The position numbers and the translations under genes were made by a program. Positions 57,063-64,000 of a DNA stretch of 64,000 nucleotides are shown one piece after another. The stretch comes from Persicaria tinctoria (taxonomy: Eukaryota; Streptophyta; Magnoliopsida; Caryophyllales; Polygonaceae): NCBI GenBank assembly GCA_037127255.1, contig JBANSL010000007.1, positions 63,907,038 through 63,971,037 on the forward strand, written 5' to 3'. Position 1 is the first letter of the stretch; the number at the start of each line of letters is the position of its first letter. The notes under the pieces are model-generated. The model did no database searches. It had not been told where the DNA came from and saw nothing but the letters and a program-made list of their open reading frames with translations.

Positions 57063-58942
57063 TGATGTGAGCCTAATTCGCCATGTTTTATAGTTACTTT
57101 TATATCATTTTCTGCATGCATTTTATACATTTGGACTAGAACAGTAAAGAATCTATGTAGTTTATGCTTTCTTTCCAAATTATGGAATCTACACCAGTTT
57201 CTGTTTAATTTCACAGAAATTGAAGCAATTTAAAGCAGTTCTGAGAAAGGAGGAAATACTCGAAGTCAACTACGGAATTCCGAAGTCAAGGAGCAGCGGA
57301 ACCAGGACAAATCAAGCTGGAAAGAAGGAAATCTACTCGACAACACATTGGTCGATATCGACTACGCCTTGTCGATATAGAGTACATCAGTCGATTTCCA
57401 CCCAGAAAGAGCCAAGATCGACTAAGTCCAGAAAATTGGTGGATATTGAGTTGTTGTACTCGATATCGAGTTGCCCCTGATCGAGTTGAAGACCCCGGAA
57501 TCGACGAAGAAGCTGGAACTGAAAGCTGCAAGTCAATATCGAGTTAACTTACTCGATATCGAGTAATCATCAAGTCGACCTGCATCCTGGGAGTCGAGAT
57601 CGAGATGCTGAAGTGAAGCTGAGGAAGTTCTAGTCGATATCGAGGAAGCTACTCGATATCGAGATGACCAAGAGTGGCCGACATCGAGCTATCCGGGTCT
57701 TGTTAAGTTTCTATCCCGAATCCAATGGAAATATTCGCAAGAGAAAATTCTATCAAGATCTATCAAGTCAAGAGAAGATATTTACCTACATTAGATATAA
57801 TTCCTTTTAGATTTATTTATTTATTTCCATGTTTTAATCTTTAGATAAAAGACAGATAGATATACATTTAGATATAGTTTTCTTTCCTAATTAAAGAGAG
57901 AATGAAGGTTATAAATAAAGTCTTAGGGGCTGATTTCTATTCATTCAATTCCAGAGAAGGAGAAGAGGTAGTAAGTAGAGAGAGAGAGAGAGAGAAAGCT
58001 TGTAGTCGAGAAGAGTTGGAGTTTGCGAAAGCGGTTTTGGCTTCGATCGGTTGTAAGTTTTGGTTATTTTTAATGCAAAGTTATGTCCTTTTACTATTGA
58101 TGTCTTTATTTATGATGAAGAGTAGTCCACCCACTTCTAGGGTCGGGGCGAGCCCGGCAGTAGCCATGTGAGGTGATGCGGTAAAGGTACAAGTTTTTTA
58201 TGCAATTCGTCTTCTATCCCTAAAAGCATGATTATTTTGCGAAAGTTGAAGGTGATCATTGTTTGTGTTATTGAAGCGAAAGTGATCTTAATGCAACTTG
58301 GATTAATTATGTGAAAAGGGTTAGTAACAATTAGGATTTATGCGAAAGCCTCTATATTCCTATTTGTTAATAACGAAAGTTATTTGATGAAAAGCATAAT
58401 CTTTTATGCCTTTATGTGTTATTTTACATGGTTATCATTGTGGTGTTGAAACCCTGATCTTGGAAGTCTTTAGTTTATTGAGTTAATTTCGTGTTTACAT
58501 TCGTTTTCGTTCGATAAGTTACAAATTTAAGTTTCGGTCGTTACTCGAAATCGAGAAGATTTGGTCGACACAAAGAATCTGGTCGATGTCGTGTTGAGTT
58601 TTGTTGAAATAGAGTTACTTTGCTGAGTTTTGTTTTCTTTCAGTTGATATTGAGCACTGTTAGTCGAATTTCTTACTCGATATCGAGTACTGGTAGTCGA
58701 TATCGACCAAAAATTGCTACTTTGCTTTCTTATCTGCTTTTCTCTGTTATTTCTGTCTGTCTGGTTTATTTTCAGCCTGTGAGATTCCTCCGCTGCCTGA
58801 GATCCGCTGACACGCTTCCTCGAGGATCGATCCTGACTTCCCACTGCTACATCGGGAGGAAGTCTTGTAATCATTTGCGTGGGCACAAATCTTGTTTGAT
58901 TTATATTTCATTATATTTTAAACTTGATTTCCTCCTACAACA
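57063..58942 (+). repeat. E6 3' LTR, 1880 bp
   Basis: Starts TGATGTGAGCC and ends TCCTCCTACAACA. TATA box at 57910-57917, a short (GA)n at about 57976-57995, TCGATATCGA pairs at 57350-57665 and an LTR-end cluster at 58541-58710. Confidence 0.88.
57910..57917 (+). promoter_or_regulatory. E6 3' LTR TATA box
   Basis: TATAAATA in GGTTATAAATAAAGTCTTAG. Confidence 0.68.
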
Positions 58943-60608
58943 GTCACTATCACAAAGTATCACCTAAGTACATAATGAGAATACACTGAGTTGACGTCTC
59001 TAGTCACTCTGAACACATATGTCACACATTCATACAAGCAGATAATTAACAAGCTCGCATCAGCAATACTTTCAGTTCATCACAATCTACCATCTCTTAT
59101 CTCATACCATTTATCATAACCTGCCAACTCATCAGCTTAAAATAACCTCCAAATCATACTCAACCAAATTCGTGTATTACTATTCATACTCATACTTTCT
59201 ATAAGGATATATATATCATCATCGGTAACCAATATTTAACCCTTTATAATAAATCACCACAAGTCATGCTATTAGTCACACATGCATATCATGTCGTTAA
59301 TCATACGATCATATTATCATGCTAGTTAGTCACCGAATAAGTCTTATTCCCAAGTTAGTTCCAAAAGCGTTTCAAAATCCAAGTTAAATAGTTAAGTATT
59401 CTGACCCTTGAAATTACTCGCTAAATTCATTTTTCAATTTATTTATTAGATTACTTTCCAACTTTGAAATTCTTTTCCAAATTCTTTATAAATCTTCAAG
59501 TCCCAATAATATATATTGTAAATCTCAAATAATATTATAATATATTTTATTTACCATTAAATAGTTAAATAAATTAACGGGTAAACACGAAACGACACGA
59601 ACTGAACTGAACGCGACTAATTAACCCCGACCCGGTTTAATGAACTAAACACATTCAATCAAATGAAGTGGGACCTACAAGTCCTTGTCCTTCCTCCCGA
59701 TTCAAGTTCCCGCCTGGCGCCATGGCCTTCCTCGCGCGATCCCACTGGCGCCATTGGAGGTCGACCCCGCCGACAACGTCCTGGCCTCGCCCCCAGCCAT
59801 GGCTCACCGGCTCCGACTCCATGGTCCCGCCCAGCTTGGTCGCTCCCTCTCTCACGTGCAGCGCTGCTCCCGCGCTCTCGCCTCGCTCTCGACGTGGCTC
59901 GCTCGTACCTCTCACGAGCTCGCCGGAGTTCTCAAGCCCACCCGAACGTCGTCCCGAACTCAGCCCACGCTCACTCCCGACTAGCCTAAGCATCGAAAAA
60001 GACTAAAAAACGAATCGAAATGAGGATAAATTTGGAGCTCACCGAGACGGATTTTTTGCGACTTCGGAGCTCTCGATCGGGGTTTTGGGCATCGTCGGAG
60101 CCTCGCGATGGTTCGTCGGACATACGTGGAACATGGGTGAGTGTGATGGTGAAGTCCGAGGGTGGTTTCGATCGAAGACGGATGAGAAAGGCTCACCAGA
60201 AAGTGGCTTGCACTCAAATAGGGGAGGGAGGATGTAAGGGCTCGGCGGCTCGGGTGGCGGCTCCGGTGCTACTCGGGGTGTTGAGGAATGATGCGGTTGC
60301 TTCGGTCTCGATGAGGATGGTCGAAGAGGCAAGGCGGGTGTAGGTTTGGTGTCTCCGGCTCTCGGTAAAAAAGGGAATTGGTGGTGGAGGTGTTACGTGG
60401 GAGTGGTGGTGACGGGGAGAGAGCGGGGTGATAGTGATGCGTCTGAATGGTGGTGGTGAAATGGTGAATGCAGGGAGGGTGATGGAGAAGGTGTGATACA
60501 GAGGAGGAATGGTGTGGGGATTGAAAAGAATGGAGGGAATGGTGATGTTTTGACGTAAAAGATTAGGTGAGTGAGGAATGGTCTCCAGCTACAGGGTAAG
60601 GTACGTGT
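58943..60608 (-). repeat. Family A 5' LTR, distal part
   Basis: Continues the LTR broken at 50255. 59640-60600 is GC-richer and corresponds to the C/T-rich leader of E1's LTR (8022-8640). Overlapping frames here (59655-60343) are on both strands and look compositional. No gene supported. Confidence 0.6.
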
Positions 60609-61596
60609 TGTTGTAGGAAGATGGTCAAGTATGAAATATAAATAAATATAAAAGCAAAATGACTCCTTGTCTCAGCAAATAAATACCAGACTTCCTCCCG
60701 TTGTAGTAGAAGGCAGTCAGGATTGATCCACGAGGAAACGTGTCAGCGCCCGCCTTTTCAGTTCAGAAACTCAACAGAAAATAAACCAGACAGACAGAAA
60801 TAACAGAGAAAAGCATAAACAAAACGAAAACGGAAAACTTGGTCGATATCGAGTTGAGAAAAATCGACAGACAGTGCTCAATTTCAACTTAAAACAGAAA
60901 AATAATCACAAGGAAAAACTTGGTCGATATCGACCGGTGCTACTCGATATCGACTAAAAAAACCAACTTGCAGAAACTCGATTTCGACTTGGACAGTAAC
61001 TTAAAATCCGAAATTTTAGGAAATAAATCAATAAAATAAAAGAATTCCAAGATCAGGGTTTCAACACCACAACGATAACCATGCAAAATAACAGATAAAG
61101 GCATAAAAGATCATGTTTCTCATCAAATAACTTTCGTTATTAATAAATATGAAGATAGAGGCTTTCCCATAAACCCTAATTGTTACTAACACTTTTTCAC
61201 ATAATTAATCCAAGTTGCATTAAGATCACTTTCGCTTCAATAACACAAACAAGGATCACCTTCAACTTTCGCAAAAGAATCATGCTTATAGGGATAGAAG
61301 ACGAATTGCATCCAAAGATTGCACCTTTACCGTATCACCTTACATGGCTACCGTCGGGCTCACCCCGACCCTAGAAGTTGGGTGACTACTCGCTCTTCAT
61401 CATCAATAGACTCATCAATAATAAAAGGAAATAACTTTGCATTAAATAAACTAAAGAGAGCTTACAACCAATCGAAGCCGAATCCCGCTCTCGCCTTCTC
61501 CAACCTCAATCGCCACAAACTCTCTCTCTCTCTCTTTCTCTATGTAACTAATTGTATCTCTGAAATTGAATGAATAGAAATCAGCCCCTAAGGCCC

Positions 61597-61604
61597 TATT
61601 TATA
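61597..61604 (-). promoter_or_regulatory. E8 LTR TATA box
   Basis: TATAAATA on the element strand before AGGGCCTTAGGGGC. Confidence 0.66.
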
Positions 61605-61857
61605 GGCTTCATTCCTTAGATAATTAGGAATGAAACTCTATCTATATCTATATCTATCTATCTATCTATTTACTTAAAGATTAAATAATGGAATTAAAAG
61701 AAATAAATCAACAAAGGAATCTAGAACTAATTGTGGATGAATATCTCTCCCAACTTGATAGATCTTGATAGAATTTTCTCTTGTGGATATCTCCATTGGA
61801 TTCGGGATAGAACCTTAACAAGAACCCGAACTAGCTCGATTTCGGCCACTGTGGTCT

Positions 61858-62085
61858 AGTCGATATCGACTAGCTTCACTCGATATCGACCTGCAACTTT
61901 GAGCTTCTTCTTCCCTGACTCGGTCTCGGCCTCCTTAGTGAAAATCGACTGATTTGTACTCGATATCGACTTGAGGTAGTCGATATCGACTTACACCTTC
62001 CTGCTCTCAGCTTCTCGGGTCGACTTCTGGGTATTGACTCGGTATGGCCAACTCGATATCGACTAAGGGAAGTCGATATCGACCA
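61858..62085 (-). repeat. E8 TCGATATCGA cluster upstream of TATA
   Basis: Pairs near 61860/61880, 61960/61980 and 62053/62073, each 20 bp apart, all TCGATATCGA. Confidence 0.8.
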
Positions 62086-62438
62086 ACTCTGTACTCCTTC
62101 CTCGATTCTGGCTTGTCCAAGTGGAAATCGACTGTTGTACTCGAAATTGACCAAATGGTGTCGAGTCGATTTTCTTGTTTCCAGCTCGATTTATCCTGGT
62201 TCCGCTACTGCTTGACCTCAGACTTTCTGTAGTTGACTTCGAGCTTTTCCTCCTTTCTCTGAACTGCTGTAAATTGCCTCGATTTCTACGAAATTAAACA
62301 AAAACTGGTGTAGATTCCATAATTTGGCAAATAAGCATAAACTACATAGATTATGTGCTATTCTAGCCCAAATGTATGAAATGCATGCAGAAATCGATAT
62401 AAAAGTTAAGGTACAACATGGCAAATTGGGCTCACAAA

Positions 62439-62945
62439 AACCACCCCATACTTAAGCTTGCTTGTCCTCAAGCAATACTTTTAATGGTCATTGAGGGGAA
62501 GAATTCAAACTCTCAACATATTAGATTCATTGCCATATAACCCTGCACTCAATTACCATCCTCGAAAAGGTACTAGTGTCACAAATCCATGCATGTGCAG
62601 ATAAAAAGCAACATCTACTCACAAAAGGAGGGTTATGCAAAAACGATTCATAAGTGACAAAGCATTAATAATGAAGAGGACTTTAATTTAAGCTCAAATA
62701 AGGAGTAGATTGGTAAAAGGCTGAAGGTGAGCAATTTTTGGCCATGTGGTGCTAATGATTCGGGGAAATAGAGTACTTTCCAAACTTTCATACCACATTC
62801 CTTCTTCATTTGATTTCTCACCTTTCTCTCATCGCTCATTGCTTTTTTCAATATTATGCTTTTACCTCTCTAACCTCAGCACTGCCTTCTCACGAGTCGC
62901 AAACATGGGTGTCATGAATGGCCCCGGATACTTAGTGCTTCAGAC
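62439..62945 (-). other. E8 shared 3' non-coding region (partial)
   Basis: Matches E5 35571-36070 closely, including the GTGTCATGAATGGCCCCGG block, and stops just before the hairpin position. Confidence 0.78.
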
Positions 62946-64000
62946 TAGGGGTGTGCAGAAAAACCTGACACGGCTGATACGACACGAAAACACGACGACA
63001 CGACACGAAAAAACACGAAACTGAAAAGACACGACACGAAAATGACACGAACTGCTAAAACACGACATTAAATGGTTCGTATACGGTTCGGGCATATCCC
63101 TTTGTCGGATACCCGACACGAACCGTTTATTTTTTTTTTAATTTATAGGTATGGTAATATAGGACTAGTATATATACAATCCCTAAAATATCAATATAGC
63201 TCGCTAGCCCAGTTGGTATTTTAGGCGTGCCTCCTACCCACAAGTTGATTGTCCAGAGTTCGAATCCTGATGCTGGCTATTTTCTACCTTGTCACCCTTT
63301 TTTATATTTTTAAGCCCAATTCCTTTTTATTTCTTTAAGCCCAAACCGATTTTAGGCCCAAATTAAACAAAGCTCTTTGTAACCCTAAACTATCAGCCGA
63401 TTAAACAAAGTTACAAAACCCTAAACTCTCAGCCAACCGCCAACCTTTATTCTATTCTAAACTCTTAGCCGATCGATGGTTCTCTAGTTCTTATCAATCT
63501 CCTCTTCTATCATCTTCTCTAGTTTTCCTATGCTCCCAATCACCATGGAAGAAACGATGGCGTCGGAAACCAAGAAGGAACATCTAGTTTCCATGTAAGC
63601 ATTAATCGCCCTTCTTCACAAACTAAACAATCGCCCTTCTTCTTCGATTTTGCTCTCTTCCATGGTGGATGAAGCAGCAATCGCCCTTCTTCTTCTATTC
63701 GATCTATTCTCTTCTCCAGTTCTCTTCGTTCTCCAAGTTCTCTGCGTTCTCCAAGCAGCAATCTCTTCTTTTCTTCTATAGTGCTTTGCGTGCCCACTGC
63801 CCAATCCCGAAATCGCACATCCCTCCCTTAGACCCCCTCAATCCTCCATTCTATTCTAGGTCACGGTTCGTGTCGGATAACCCGGTATCCGACACGGATC
63901 TGAATACCTTTACCGTGTCGGATACCCGGTTCATAGCGGTTCGTGCACGGTTCGGCCTATTAGTGGTAAACGGTTTCGGGTATCTAACACGGTTAACCGT
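62946..64000. mobile_element. hAT-like DNA element, left end (right end outside window)
   Basis: E8 breaks off after CTTCAGAC and TAGGGGTGTGCAGAAAAACC begins, a typical plant hAT terminus. Subterminal ACACGACACGAAA and GTGTCGGATACCCG repeats recur near 62965-63120 and, inverted, near 63860-64000. No transposase frame. Frames at 63540-63818 (Arg/Glu-rich, minus strand) are unsupported. The 8-bp duplication would be CTTCAGAC if the right end were seen. Confidence 0.5.
63199..63277 (+). repeat. tRNA-like (SINE-like) segment with Pol III boxes
   Basis: A box TAGCCCAGTTGG (63205-63216) and B box GAGTTCGAATCC (63256-63267), with tRNA-like order and spacing. Acceptor-stem pairing is poor, so it is more likely a tRNA-derived SINE head or decayed tRNA than a functional gene. 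Confidence 0.4.

Larger units (their letters stand above)
50256..58942 (+). mobile_element. E6: Athila-like non-autonomous element (gag-PR), 8.7 kb
   Basis: LTRs 50256-52128 and 57063-58942. The flanks TTCAC (50251-50255) and GTCAC (58943-58947) are a 5-bp duplication with one mismatch. Same order as E5: PBS, gag, linker, protease, linker, integrase-C-like end, 3' non-coding region. No RT or integrase core. LTRs differ at several percent of sites by eye, so older than E1. Confidence 0.9.
24281..60608 (-). mobile_element. Family A minus-strand element, split by nested insertions
   Basis: The pieces lie in one orientation and in the right order. They are the 3' LTR start (24281-24483), the PPT side (24484), the interior (24484-24841, 28211-30334, 46994-49198), a decayed PBS, and the 5' LTR (49199-50255 and 58943-60608). 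The interior sums to about 4.7 kb against 5.5 kb in E1. Two Helitrons, E4 and E6 interrupt it, and E8 cuts the 5' LTR at 60609. It is much more diverged than E1, so it is the oldest layer here. Confidence 0.72.
60609..62438 (-). repeat. E8 3' LTR, about 1830 bp
   Basis: Matches E5/E6 LTR blocks (TCGCAAAAGAATCATG, GTCGGGCTCACCCCG). TATA box at 61597-61604. TCGANNTCGA sites at 60841-60960 and 61858-62085. Confidence 0.83.
60609..62945 (-). mobile_element. E8: Athila-like element, 3' LTR plus start of interior
   Basis: The LTR reads TGTTGTAGGAAG at 60609 and GGGCTCACAAAA at 62438 on the plus strand, followed by the PPT-like tract (62439-62456) and 3' non-coding region. A hAT-like element interrupts at 62946; the rest is right of the window. 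Left flank CGTGT may be the target duplication. Confidence 0.82.

Noticed and set aside
59655..60343. Cluster of 78-115-aa frames in both strands
   Set aside because: GC-rich LTR leader of family A; frames overlap on both strands with no recognisable domain.
63199..63277. Functional tRNA gene
   Set aside because: Acceptor and anticodon stems do not pair well; only the internal promoter boxes are convincing.
1..64000. Host protein-coding gene
   Set aside because: Every supported frame belongs to a transposable element; nothing resembling a conserved plant gene with intact exons was seen.

Overview
The window is plant nuclear DNA, most likely from a eudicot. I see no convincing host gene. It is a dense nest of transposable elements. 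The evidence is plant-type primer-binding sites (initiator tRNA-Met and tRNA-Asp), Athila-like (Ty3/gypsy) gag and protease reading frames, a Mutator-like element (MULE) with a Ulp1-type protease, Helitron termini and a hAT-like end. The species cannot be named from sequence alone.

Layout. (1) 1-10770: E1, a plus-strand 'family A' LTR element with 3.15-kb LTRs, a tRNA-iMet primer site and a 5.5-kb interior without gag or pol. It lies in (2) 10771-15053: E2, a minus-strand Athila-like element that has an unknown ORF ('ORF-X') where gag would be. (3) 15054 to about 24280: a degenerate MULE, with a DUF1985/Ulp1 gene on the plus strand facing a MURA-type transposase on the minus strand. (4) About 24281-60608: one old minus-strand family A element broken up by later insertions. 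These are two head-to-tail Helitrons (24842-28210), E4 (30335-46993), and E6 (50256-58942, plus strand, gag-PR). E4 carries E5 (33592-42218) inside ORF-X and a solo LTR, E7 (43696-45654), inside its 5' LTR. (5) 60609-62945: E8, another Athila-like LTR with its PPT-proximal interior. It is cut at 62946 by a hAT-like element that runs off the window.

Insertion order can be read from target-site duplications: CAATT (E4), CCTGG (E5), CAAAT (E7) and TTCAC/GTCAC (E6, one mismatch). E4 entered family A. E5 then entered E4 at the ORF-X stop codon, and E7 entered the 5' LTR of E4.

The Athila-like elements E2, E4, E5, E6, E7 and E8 form a modular non-autonomous group. They share a tRNA-Asp primer site where visible, a TATA box reading TATAAATA, and a roughly 1.5-kb 3' non-coding region. 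None has a visible RT, RNase H or integrase core. E5 and E6 keep gag, protease and a piece resembling the integrase C-terminus; E2 and E4 carry ORF-X.

Three things stand out. All of these elements carry many copies of a 10-bp site, TCGANNTCGA (often the palindrome TCGATATCGA), set mostly in pairs 19-21 bp apart. The pairs lie about 250-750 bp upstream of each TATA box and again near the LTR end, and within the gag-PR and PR-integrase linkers where those exist. The shared 3' region has a 25-nt hairpin whose stem is kept by compensatory changes among four copies. The MULE has its own scattered short motif (GATGACA/GGTGACA), all in one orientation, through both coding and non-coding parts.
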